In this document: positions 1 to 5,187 of the stretch, piece by piece
Position numbering within the stretch: the first letter of the stretch is position 1
How the letters are laid out: each line of letters begins with the position of its first letter
Source: Psychrobacter sp.
GTDB taxonomy: Bacteria > Pseudomonadota > Gammaproteobacteria > Pseudomonadales > Moraxellaceae
Length of the DNA: 5,854 nucleotides
Reading direction: 5' to 3'
Assembly: GCA_029256865.1 (NCBI GenBank)
Contig: JARIEH010000306.1
Coordinates: 1 to 5,854, forward strand
Notes under the pieces: generated by a model
Database searches by the model: none
Seen by the model: only the letters and a program-made list of their open reading frames with translations
What the model was told of the DNA's origin: nothing
Program-made: the position numbers and the translations under genes

Positions 1-196
1 GGCTTTGCTCTCGCACCCACGTGATGGCTACTTCATCCGCAATGTCTAATAATGCATCGATATCAGGTTCAGCAGGTAACGTTGCATCGTTTGTGCTTGT
101 CGCTGTTTTTCCCTGCTGTTCTTGCAAAGAGTCGGCAGAGTTAGAGAATGAGGAATAGTCAGATTGAGTATTTATATTGGATAAAGGGTCAGACAC
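1..196 (-). CDS. Partial CDS, N-terminal 65 codons of an unidentified protein (possibly ribonuclease D)
   Basis: An open frame enters from the left edge and its 5' end lies at 196 with a GTG start. The nearest upstream in-frame stop is TAA at 217-215, and the only nearby ATG (212-210) is out of frame and hits a stop after seven codons. An AGG about nine bases before the GTG could be the ribosome binding site; an in-frame CTG four bases further out is less likely. The peptide starts MSDPLSNINTQSDYSS, has a Ser/Asn/Thr/Gln-rich, probably disordered first 45 residues, and then becomes a more ordered acidic/hydrophobic stretch (PDIDALLDIADEVAITWV) where a folded domain seems to begin. Too little is present to identify the family. 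Ribonuclease D is a guess from the way the ordered part starts and from gene order I associate with related genomes; no catalytic DEDD residue is inside the window. The gene follows recR by 133 bp, behind a terminator, so it is probably transcribed separately. Confidence 0.6.
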   Translation of the reverse strand, partial: MSDPLSNINTQSDYSSFSNSADSLQEQQGKTATSTNDATLPAEPDIDALLDIADEVAITWVREQS

Positions 197-213
197 GGGC
201 AGATACCTGCATA

Positions 214-245
214 ATTAAAAGAAAAGAAAGCGCTAACAATAGCGC
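214..245 (-). terminator. Rho-independent terminator of recR
   Basis: Read on the minus strand, GCGCTA-TTGT-TAGCGC forms a perfect 6-bp GC-rich stem with a 4-nt loop (245-230). It is followed directly by a T-rich tail, TTTCTTTTCTTTT (229-217). It lies about 85 bases after the recR stop and 18 bases before the next gene's GTG. It therefore most likely ends the ybaB-recR transcript and shields the downstream partial gene. Confidence 0.75.
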
Positions 246-267
246 CTAGATAAGATAAAAAACTGCG

Positions 268-296
268 TTTCCAATCTACAGTGATTTCCAGTCTAC
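268..296. repeat. Short imperfect tandem repeat downstream of recR
   Basis: TTTCCAATCTAC (268-279) recurs as TTTCCAGTCTAC (285-296), 11 of 12 bases identical with a period of 17. It lies between the recR stop and its terminator, inside the presumed untranslated 3' end. It could be a slippage duplication or a pair of protein sites; nothing nearby supports either. Confidence 0.5.
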
Positions 297-329
297 GAGA
301 GTTACATTAAGTGTAGAGACGCTGACATA

Positions 330-923
330 TTATAAGAAAGAGCGATTTTGTAATGCTTGTCCAAGGGTCATACTATCAAGATATTCAAGCTCGCCGCCCA
401 TGGGCACACCCTGTGCCAAACGGGTGACCTTCTTCACATGGCGACTCACCGCTTCACTAATAAAGTGCGCGGTGGTCTGACCTTCAACGGTCGTACCCGT
501 TGCCAGTATCAGCTCCTCGATAGGCTCCTGCTTGACACGCCATACCAGCTGATCAATATTTAAATCATCAGCACTGATACCATCGATTGGTGACAGATGG
601 CCACCTAAGACAAAATAAAGTCCACGATAACCTGCCGTTTGCTCAATAGCCATCACATCCGCTGCGGTCTCAACCACGCATAGTAGCCCATCATCACGCC
701 TTGGATCTTGGCATAGTGGGCAGATAATATCATCACTCAAGCTATGACAACGCTGGCATTCTACGATATCACGCATCGCCTCATCAAGCGCTTGAGCAAG
801 CGCCATGCCTTGTGGGCGTTTTTTGCTAAGCAGATGCAGCGCCATACGTTGGGCGCTTTTTTGGCCAACGCCAGGCAAGATACGCAATTGTTTAACCAGA
901 TGATCAAATTTGGCTGTGAGCAA
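330..923 (-). CDS. recR: Recombination mediator protein RecR
   Basis: RecR works with RecO (and RecF) in the cytoplasm to load RecA onto SSB-coated single-stranded DNA at gaps and stalled forks. All family landmarks are visible in 197 residues, the usual length. A helix-hairpin-helix lies at about 12-32 ([20 protein letters not shown]). A four-cysteine zinc finger uses C56, C59, C68 and C71. A Toprim domain spans about 80-175 with its acidic Glu at E85 (VVETAADV). The conserved C-terminal segment is [17 protein letters not shown] (167-183). The start is TTG at 923: a stop (TAG) lies six codons upstream, no ATG occurs before residue 27 inside the helix-hairpin-helix, and AAGGA sits 7 bases before the TTG (AGGA also at 3 bases). 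The gene follows ybaB by 105 bp on the same strand, the usual pairing, and is closed by the hairpin at 214-245. Identity is secure. Confidence 0.97.
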   Translation of the reverse strand: MLTAKFDHLVKQLRILPGVGQKSAQRMALHLLSKKRPQGMALAQALDEAMRDIVECQRCHSLSDDIICPLCQDPRRDDGLLCVVETAADVMAIEQTAGYRGLYFVLGGHLSPIDGISADDLNIDQLVWRVKQEPIEELILATGTTVEGQTTAHFISEAVSRHVKKVTRLAQGVPMGGELEYLDSMTLGQALQNRSFL

Positions 924-935
924 AGTTCCTTCCTT
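924..935 (-). promoter_or_regulatory. Shine-Dalgarno region fixing the TTG start of recR
   Basis: The minus strand reads AAAGGAAGGAACT immediately before TTG at 923. The outer AAGGA is 7 bases from the start codon, the normal distance. With the in-frame TAG just upstream (941-939) and no ATG for 26 codons, this site decides the start. Confidence 0.75.
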
Positions 936-950
936 TATCTATAAACCGTA

Positions 951-992
951 GCTATAAAAATGGGGTCGCATCCTATAGATAACAACCCCATT
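951..992 (-). terminator. Hairpin with T-tract between ybaB and recR (weak terminator or attenuator)
   Basis: AATGGGGT (minus strand, 992-985) and ACCCCATT (966-959) form a perfect 8-bp stem around an 18-nt loop. The second arm runs into further T's (ATTTTTATAG). This is terminator-like for minus-strand transcription, but the loop is long and the tail short. It could lower recR expression relative to ybaB rather than end transcription fully. No convincing recR promoter is seen downstream of it, so some readthrough is expected. Confidence 0.4.
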
Positions 993-1028
993 ATTGTCTT
1001 CAATATGCCGCATTTACCATAAAAAGGT

Positions 1029-1358
1029 TTAGAACAAACCTTGCATACCTGGTGGTAGACCCATGCCTGAAGTCGCGCCCGCCATCGTTTCTTCATACAG
1101 CTCATCCGCTTGACGCACCGCATCATTAATCGCAGCTGCGATTAAGTCTTCGATCATATCAGGCTCATCTTCAAGTAAGCTTGGATCGATGGTCAAGCGT
1201 TTCACCACATGACGACCCGTCATTGTCACTTTTACCAGACCACTACCCGACTCTGCCTGAACTTCTTTATTGGCTAGGTCTTTTTTTGCCGATTCGACAT
1301 TGGCTTCGACTTTCTTTTGCATCGTTTGAGCTTGCTGCATCAGTGCTTGAATATTCAT
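1029..1358 (-). CDS. ybaB: YbaB/EbfC family nucleoid-associated protein
   Basis: This small dimeric DNA-binding protein of the YbaB/EbfC family coats DNA in the cytoplasm and is commonly encoded just before recR. The 109-residue length is typical. Visible family features are an N-terminal amphipathic, coiled-coil-prone helix ([18 protein letters not shown], followed by a Lys/Glu/Ala-rich stretch to about 30), a central beta sheet with the conserved [20 protein letters not shown] pattern (40-59), a C-terminal helix ([18 protein letters not shown], 70-87), and the Met/Gly/Pro-rich tail ending LPPGMQGLF. The ATG at 1358 has GAGG six bases upstream, so the start is well supported. The gene lies 150 bp after metZ and 105 bp before recR. 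dnaX, the usual upstream partner in many Gammaproteobacteria, is absent. A promoter predicted across the end of metZ (1494-1522) probably drives it. Its exact role in repair or nucleoid structure cannot be read from sequence. Confidence 0.95.
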   Translation of the reverse strand: MNIQALMQQAQTMQKKVEANVESAKKDLANKEVQAESGSGLVKVTMTGRHVVKRLTIDPSLLEDEPDMIEDLIAAAINDAVRQADELYEETMAGATSGMGLPPGMQGLF

Positions 1359-1508
1359 AGTTGCCTCTTTGCATTTAGGAGTAATAAGTCATTAATAATA
1401 ACGTCATTTTTAATTAATGTAGCTAACTAACATAGCTAATTAACGTCGTTTTCATCTGTTATTAGCATACGTTATTGGCTTGCGTTGACAGCGATTATAC
1501 AGTCATCT
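1359..1508. other. AT-rich intergenic leader between metZ and ybaB with an imperfect dyad
   Basis: This 150-bp stretch probably forms the leader of the ybaB-recR transcript. Its centre is an imperfect inverted repeat (1410-1443): TTAATTA and TAGCTA on the left match TAGCTAATTAA on the right apart from a short bulge. TAGCTAA also occurs twice with a 13-base period (1420-1426, 1433-1439). A second, weak minus-strand promoter is possible (GCTACA at 1423-1418, 17 bases, TATTAT at 1400-1395). No terminator for metZ and no reading frame of note is visible. Confidence 0.45.
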
Positions 1509-1522
1509 TCACAAACTGTCTA
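1494..1522 (-). promoter_or_regulatory. Sigma70-type promoter for ybaB-recR, overlapping the metZ 3' end
   Basis: On the minus strand TAGACA (1522-1517, five of six bases of the -35 consensus) is separated by exactly 17 bases from a perfect TATAAT (1499-1494). The -35 box lies within the last codons of metZ. The predicted transcript starts near 1487 and would have a leader of about 130 nt before the ybaB ATG. This is the best-matching promoter in the window; activity is inferred, not shown. Confidence 0.6.
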
Positions 1523-2825
1523 AACCGCGCGCCAAGTCTTTGATAATATCTTCTACATCTTCTAGCCCGACCGACAAGCGAATAAGACTATCGTTGACGC
1601 CAGCTTCGGCACGCGCCTCTGCAGTCAGCCGAAAATGAGTGGTGGTCGCAGGATGAGTAATAGTCGTTTTGGCATCACCAAGATTGTTGGTGATAGAAAT
1701 CATTTGCGTCGAGTCAATGATATGCCAAGCAGCAGCGGTCGCATCACGATTAGCAGAAGCTTTTACCTCAAACCCCATGATTGCGCCATAACCCTCTGGC
1801 ATATGATGCTGACGCTTGACCAATTCGTGAGCAGGATGGTCGGACAATCCTGAAAAATGCACTTTACTGACGTTAGGATGAGTGACTAAAAACTGCGCCA
1901 CTTGATTGGCATTATTACAATGCGCCTGCATACGAAGTTTGAGGGTCTCAAGACCCTTGGTAAATACCCAAGCATTAAACGGGCTCATGCTGATACCGCC
2001 AGAGCGCACCACCGTGAACGCCTCTTGCATCAACTTATCACTACCCACAAGCGCCCCGCCCAAAACTCGACCTTGACCATCTAGATACTTGGTCGCAGAA
2101 TGAATAATCACATCGGCACCCAAATCTAATGGGCGTTGCAGCGCAGGCGTCGCAAAGCAGTTGTCAACGACCAACAAAATATCATTGGCTTTGCACAGCT
2201 GACTTAAATAGCCAATATCACAAATCTGCGCTAAGGGATTGCTTGGGCTTTCACAGTAAATCACCTTGGTATTCGGCTGAACTGCGTTTGCCCATGCTTC
2301 ATTATCGAAGCAATCAACATAGCTGACCTCGACGCCAAACTTAGTCATGTAATTATTAAACAAACCGATAGATGAGCCAAATAATTGATTGGCGGCGAGC
2401 AGATGGTCACCCGCTTTTAGATAAGCCAAGCACATGGTCAAAATCGCACCCATACCCGAGGCTGTAGCGACCGCACGTTCACCATTTTCTAAGGCTGCTA
2501 AACGGCGCTCAAAAGTGCGCACACTGGGATTGGTATGACGTGAGTAGACATTACCTGTCTTTGTACCATTGAAGTGTGCGGCCGCATCGCTCGCTGAAGT
2601 ATAGACATAAGAGCTGGTCGTGAATATCGCTTCCGAGTGCTCACCCTCATCCGTACGGTGTTGCCCTGCTCGTACAGCGATGGTTTGCATACCATAATCC
2701 AGCCCCAAATCGAGGGCATCATTACACCAGTTTGGATCTACACCATTATCATCATGCGCTTGCGACTGACTCATAACTCTTCCATTACTATTATTGATAT
2801 TATCGTTCCTGCTGGAATTGCTCAT
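1509..2825 (-). CDS. metZ: O-succinylhomoserine sulfhydrylase MetZ (PLP-dependent)
   Basis: MetZ converts O-succinyl-L-homoserine and sulfide to L-homocysteine and succinate, the direct sulfhydrylation step of methionine synthesis, in the cytoplasm. It belongs to the Cys/Met metabolism PLP enzymes (fold type I). In the 438-residue form visible motifs are YSRHTNPS (94-101, active-site Tyr and phosphate-binding Arg), the cofactor-binding SGMGA (123-127), CESPSNP (191-197), VVDNCFATP with the pyridine-nitrogen Asp D221, SATKY with the Schiff-base lysine K246, and the C-terminal LIRLSVGLEDVEDI with R416 for the substrate carboxylate. The start at 2825 is chosen because AAGGAGG lies nine bases upstream; the ATG at 2849 would put that site inside its own codons. 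ATG at 2774 (421 aa, GGA six bases upstream) remains possible. The first roughly 30 residues are Asn/Ser-rich and longer than usual. Cystathionine gamma-synthase or O-acetylhomoserine sulfhydrylase are close relatives; MetZ fits best. Confidence 0.9.
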   Translation of the reverse strand: MSNSSRNDNINNSNGRVMSQSQAHDDNGVDPNWCNDALDLGLDYGMQTIAVRAGQHRTDEGEHSEAIFTTSSYVYTSASDAAAHFNGTKTGNVYSRHTNPSVRTFERRLAALENGERAVATASGMGAILTMCLAYLKAGDHLLAANQLFGSSIGLFNNYMTKFGVEVSYVDCFDNEAWANAVQPNTKVIYCESPSNPLAQICDIGYLSQLCKANDILLVVDNCFATPALQRPLDLGADVIIHSATKYLDGQGRVLGGALVGSDKLMQEAFTVVRSGGISMSPFNAWVFTKGLETLKLRMQAHCNNANQVAQFLVTHPNVSKVHFSGLSDHPAHELVKRQHHMPEGYGAIMGFEVKASANRDATAAAWHIIDSTQMISITNNLGDAKTTITHPATTTHFRLTAEARAEAGVNDSLIRLSVGLEDVEDIIKDLARGLDSL

Positions 2826-2834
2826 ACTTTTAGG

Positions 2835-2841
2835 CCTCCTT
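2835..2841 (-). promoter_or_regulatory. Consensus Shine-Dalgarno deciding the metZ start
   Basis: The minus strand carries AAGGAGG here, a full complement to the 16S rRNA tail, nine bases before the ATG at 2825. It overlaps codons 3-5 of the reading frame if the ATG at 2849 were used, so translation from 2825 is preferred. Confidence 0.75.
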
Positions 2842-2917
2842 AATGTCATCTTAAAAGCAATAAGAGAAGGACATATTGAACACGGCGAAAAAACCCTGAA
2901 TGCTTGTCTGAACTCTG

Positions 2918-2947
2918 ATTATAGGGTAGCTCTAAATGCAGCGTTAT
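2918..2947 (-). promoter_or_regulatory. Candidate metZ promoter
   Basis: A perfect TATAAT box lies at 2923-2918 on the minus strand. The best -35 match is ATAACG (2947-2942, three of six) at 18 bases, so the promoter is weak or needs an activator. Transcription would start near 2911, giving a leader of about 85 nt to the ATG at 2825. Confidence 0.4.
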
Positions 2948-3133
2948 CATATCATGTCACTTTATTCCAAACAGCTTATTTTGGCTAACCGCAAACCTTA
3001 CTTATGAATATTAGGCCCTATTCATGCTGCTAAGAAAAATAACGAATTTCCCATAGGCAGCTATGGCTACACCTGCTAAGCTTATCAGCAATTTAACTTA
3101 TGCTTTAAGCCGTATTCTTACTCAAGTAGCTTG

Positions 3134-3156
3134 GACTAGATTATGACTAGAGTCAT
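3134..3156. repeat. Palindrome and helical-turn direct repeat upstream of clsC, possible operator
   Basis: ATGACT-AG-AGTCAT (3143-3156) is a perfect 6-bp dyad with a 2-bp centre. GACTAGA occurs at 3134-3140 and again at 3145-3151, an 11-bp period, about one helical turn. If the TATAAT at 3179-3184 is the -10 box, the dyad centre sits near -41.5. It does not match the CRP (TGTGA-N6-TCACA) or FNR (TTGAT-N4-ATCAA) consensus. The protein that would bind is unknown. Confidence 0.4.
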
Positions 3157-3184
3157 CTCATTAAACCACAGTACCCTTTATAAT
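3155..3184 (+). promoter_or_regulatory. Candidate clsC promoter with weak -35
   Basis: A perfect TATAAT stands at 3179-3184, with a start of transcription expected near 3191 and a leader of about 20 nt. The -35 region is poor (ATCTCA at 3155-3160, 18-base spacer, three of six matches), which would suit activation by a factor bound at the adjacent palindrome. Confidence 0.45.
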
Positions 3185-3211
3185 AAACCTAGCTCATCAA
3201 GGTAAAAAGTT

Positions 3212-4981
3212 ATGTCGATGTTAAGTATAGAGCCAAGCAATTTGTCGCTCAGTCTCACGCTTGGACTCGCTTTGGGGCTTAGTGCATGTCAAAGCCTACC
3301 AAAACAGCCGCACCTGCCTGAAAGCCAAGCCTTATCAGCACGTGTCCATGCTTTATACGAACAGGACAATAGCCTACAACAAGCTGAAACTAAAGACACT
3401 GAAAACAGTAGTGCTACTCAAGATACTGACGCTCTTAATAGTAGCGATGAGATTGATCATGAGCAAAATAATAATGCTCAAAGTAATGATAACCAAAATA
3501 GTAATAACGAACCCTCATTGCCTGCTGAGAGAGAAAAAACTGATCTGATAGCAGCCATTAGTGAGCAAAATGAGAATCACCCCGAACTCTCAGGCTACCA
3601 CCCTATTGTGACGGGGGCCAATGCTTTTGCGTCACGCAGTATTTTGACCAATATGGCCACACGTCATATTGATGTACAATATTATATCTGGCATGACGAT
3701 CAAGCTGGCCAGCTGATGCTAAAGGACTTATGGGAAGCGGCTGAGCGCGGAGTCATAGTGCGTTTATTACTAGACGATTTTAATAATGATGCTAAGTTTG
3801 ATCAACATTTACTGCGCTTTTCCAGTCACCCTAATATTGCCGTGCGTATCGTCAATCCATTGATGCATCGTAAGTTTCAATCCCTAAACTACGTTACTGG
3901 ATTGCCTCGTATTAATAGACGTATGCACAATAAAAGCATGACTTTCGACAGACAGATTACCATTATTGGTGGCCGAAATATTGGTAATGAATACCTAAGT
4001 AATGATCAAAACAGCCAATTTGCCGATTTAGATGTATTGCTGATTGGGAAAGTAGTGGCCGAAATTGATCATAGCTTTGCCAGCTACTGGTCTTCGCCCA
4101 TATCTTTTGATATCGAAACACTGGTAAGGCTCAATAAAGGTGCTACGAGCAATTTTTTGATAGGGTTGGATAAATTAGACGAAGATGAAAAAAACAATTC
4201 ACGTAGCAGCCTAGCCATATACAAAAGCGCTATTGAAGACTCCTCTATCGATAGCGATCTGGTCAATAAGCGTGTGCCGTTTCGCTGGACGGACATGCAG
4301 TTTTTGAGTGATGATGTCGGCAAATTGACCAAATCCGTGCCAGTGGACACCAATCTGGTTCATCAGATGCGTACTTTGTTAGGCAGTCCTTCTAAAAGTT
4401 TAACCATTATTTCATCGTACTTCGTTCCGACAAAAGAAGGGGTGAACACGTTGGTACGATTAGCAGAGTCTGGCATCGACATAAAGATATTGACCAACTC
4501 TTTTGATGCGACCGATGTCACTGCGGTGCACTCAGGATACAGTCAATGGCGCCCCAGCCTGCTAAAATCTGGCATCAAAATCTATGAGCTAAAGTCTACT
4601 GCCAGCGAAGATAAACGTGAAAACAAACTGTGGAAAGCGCGCAGTCAATCATCAACCAGCCTACATGCTAAGACTTTCGCCGTTGATGACCATCAAGTGT
4701 TTATTGGTTCTTATAATGTTGATCCACGTTCTGCCAATATCAATACTGAGATGGGCGTGCTCATCAACGATAATGAGCTGGCACGGCAATTGCACGAAAC
4801 ACTTGGCGACAATCTGTTGAGCCAAGCATATGAAGTCAGGTTAGTCGATAATGAGCAACTGCAGTGGCATACCCTTGAAAATGGCGAAAAAGTCGTTTAT
4901 ACCTCAGAGCCAAAGGTGGATTTTAAAGACCATGTTTGGCTAACCGTCATGTCATGGCTGCCTATTGATTGGCTCCTATAG
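3212..4981 (+). CDS. clsC: ClsC-type cardiolipin synthase, phospholipase D superfamily, predicted lipoprotein
   Basis: In E. coli, ClsC (YmdC) makes cardiolipin from phosphatidylglycerol and phosphatidylethanolamine. Two HKD catalytic motifs are complete: H239-K241-D246 (RRMHNKSMTFD, then GGRN) and H485-K487-D492 (SLHAKTFAVD, then GS-N). Other ClsC hallmarks are DVQYYIWHDD (154-163), VRLLLDD (183-189), SSYFVPTKEGV (401-411), ILTNS (426-430), YELK (458-461), NTEMG (511-515) and the ending LPIDWLL. Residues 1-26 form a lipoprotein signal with lipobox LSAC, lipidated Cys C26, and Gln at +2, which by the enteric Lol rule predicts the outer membrane. Its n-region has no Lys or Arg, which is unusual. 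Residues about 50-110 are a low-complexity Asn/Asp/Gln/Ser/Glu linker, so the protein is longer than the 473-aa E. coli enzyme. A stop lies three codons before the ATG at 3212, with AAGG nine bases upstream. ymdB, the E. coli partner, is not adjacent. Phospholipase activity cannot be excluded. Confidence 0.85.
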   Translation: MSMLSIEPSNLSLSLTLGLALGLSACQSLPKQPHLPESQALSARVHALYEQDNSLQQAETKDTENSSATQDTDALNSSDEIDHEQNNNAQSNDNQNSNNEPSLPAEREKTDLIAAISEQNENHPELSGYHPIVTGANAFASRSILTNMATRHIDVQYYIWHDDQAGQLMLKDLWEAAERGVIVRLLLDDFNNDAKFDQHLLRFSSHPNIAVRIVNPLMHRKFQSLNYVTGLPRINRRMHNKSMTFDRQITIIGGRNIGNEYLSNDQNSQFADLDVLLIGKVVAEIDHSFASYWSSPISFDIETLVRLNKGATSNFLIGLDKLDEDEKNNSRSSLAIYKSAIEDSSIDSDLVNKRVPFRWTDMQFLSDDVGKLTKSVPVDTNLVHQMRTLLGSPSKSLTIISSYFVPTKEGVNTLVRLAESGIDIKILTNSFDATDVTAVHSGYSQWRPSLLKSGIKIYELKSTASEDKRENKLWKARSQSSTSLHAKTFAVDDHQVFIGSYNVDPRSANINTEMGVLINDNELARQLHETLGDNLLSQAYEVRLVDNEQLQWHTLENGEKVVYTSEPKVDFKDHVWLTVMSWLPIDWLL

Positions 4982-5021
4982 GGCTTTAAGATGAATTATC
5001 TGTCTCTGTTATTTCTCGAGT

Positions 5022-5053
5022 CTTGAATTTTCTATAATAACACTCAATTTAAG
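5022..5053 (+). terminator. AT-rich hairpin downstream of clsC (weak candidate)
   Basis: CTTGAATT (5022-5029) pairs with AATTTAAG (5046-5053), an 8-bp stem with one G-U pair and a 16-nt loop. It is followed by CCCTTTTAAATT. The stem is AT-rich and the T-run short, so it would terminate poorly. A TATAAT (5033-5038) lies in its loop and may instead be a -10 box for the transporter gene, although no good -35 is found 16-18 bases upstream of it. Confidence 0.25.
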
Positions 5054-5072
5054 CCCTTTTAAATTATCCTCG

Positions 5073-5120
5073 TTAAGCCAGTATTATTATTTAACGATAT
5101 TGATTGGCTTAGCTATTTTT
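5073..5120 (+). terminator. Terminator-like hairpin between clsC and the MFS gene
   Basis: TTAAGCCAGT (5073-5082) pairs with ATTGGCTTAG (5103-5112), ten pairs including two G-U, around a 20-nt loop. It is followed by CTATTTTT (5113-5120, after one G-C step). It could end clsC transcription about 90 bases after the stop, or act as an attenuator if the transporter transcript starts at the TATAAT near 5033. An overlapping alternative dyad, TCGTTAA/TTAACGA (5070-5076, 5091-5097), would exclude this pairing. Confidence 0.45.
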
Positions 5121-5125
5121 ATGAT

Positions 5126-5150
5126 GTTGGTCGTCTACATGATGACCGAC
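5126..5150 (+). other. Tight stem-loop in the MFS transporter leader
   Basis: GTTGGTCGTC (5126-5135) and GATGACCGAC (5141-5150) pair over ten positions with two G-U pairs around the 5-nt loop TACAT. The structure ends 37 bases before the transporter's ATG. A run of five T's (5161-5165) comes ten bases later, too far for a standard terminator. It may be a transcript stabiliser, half of an attenuator, or an operator at the DNA level. Confidence 0.45.
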
Positions 5151-5187
5151 TCAATAACCGTTTTTATATGTGGATGCGTGATCTATT

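Larger units (their letters stand above)
2826..3211. other. Divergent intergenic region between metZ and clsC
   Basis: These 386 bp separate two divergent genes and contain no reading frame with a plausible start site and family resemblance. What is visible: a TATAAT for each direction (2923-2918 minus, 3179-3184 plus); an inverted repeat ATGAATA/TATTCAT at 3004-3025 with a TAGG-C-CCTA core on one side; CCATAG-GCAG-CTATGG at 3051-3066; CAAG-TAG-CTTG at 3123-3133; and ATGACT-AG-AGTCAT at 3143-3156. None of the hairpins has a T-tract, so they are not terminators. No SAM riboswitch-like pattern was recognised in front of metZ. Confidence 0.6.

Noticed and set aside
1484..1500. Plus-strand TTGACA followed by TATAC as a rightward promoter
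   Set aside because: The two boxes are only about five bases apart, and no rightward gene follows.
2893..2927. ACCCT/AGGGT pairing followed by six T's on the minus strand in front of metZ, a possible attenuator
   Set aside because: Only five pairs with a 25-nt loop, and the upstream arm overlaps the likely -10 box, so it would not be in the transcript.
2637..2988. Rightward open frames across the metZ 5' end and its upstream region
   Set aside because: They are antisense to a well-identified gene or run through its promoter region, lack ribosome binding sites, and resemble no known protein.
3261..3548. 95-codon frame within the start of clsC in another frame
   Set aside because: It is a by-product of the repetitive Asn/Asp/Gln codons in the linker, with a Lys/Ile/Leu-rich composition and no start signal.
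4981..5060. GGGCTT (4981-4986) and AAGCCC (5051-5056) followed by TTTT, read as a clsC terminator
   Set aside because: The 64-nt loop makes efficient termination unlikely; the stem at 5073-5112 fits better.
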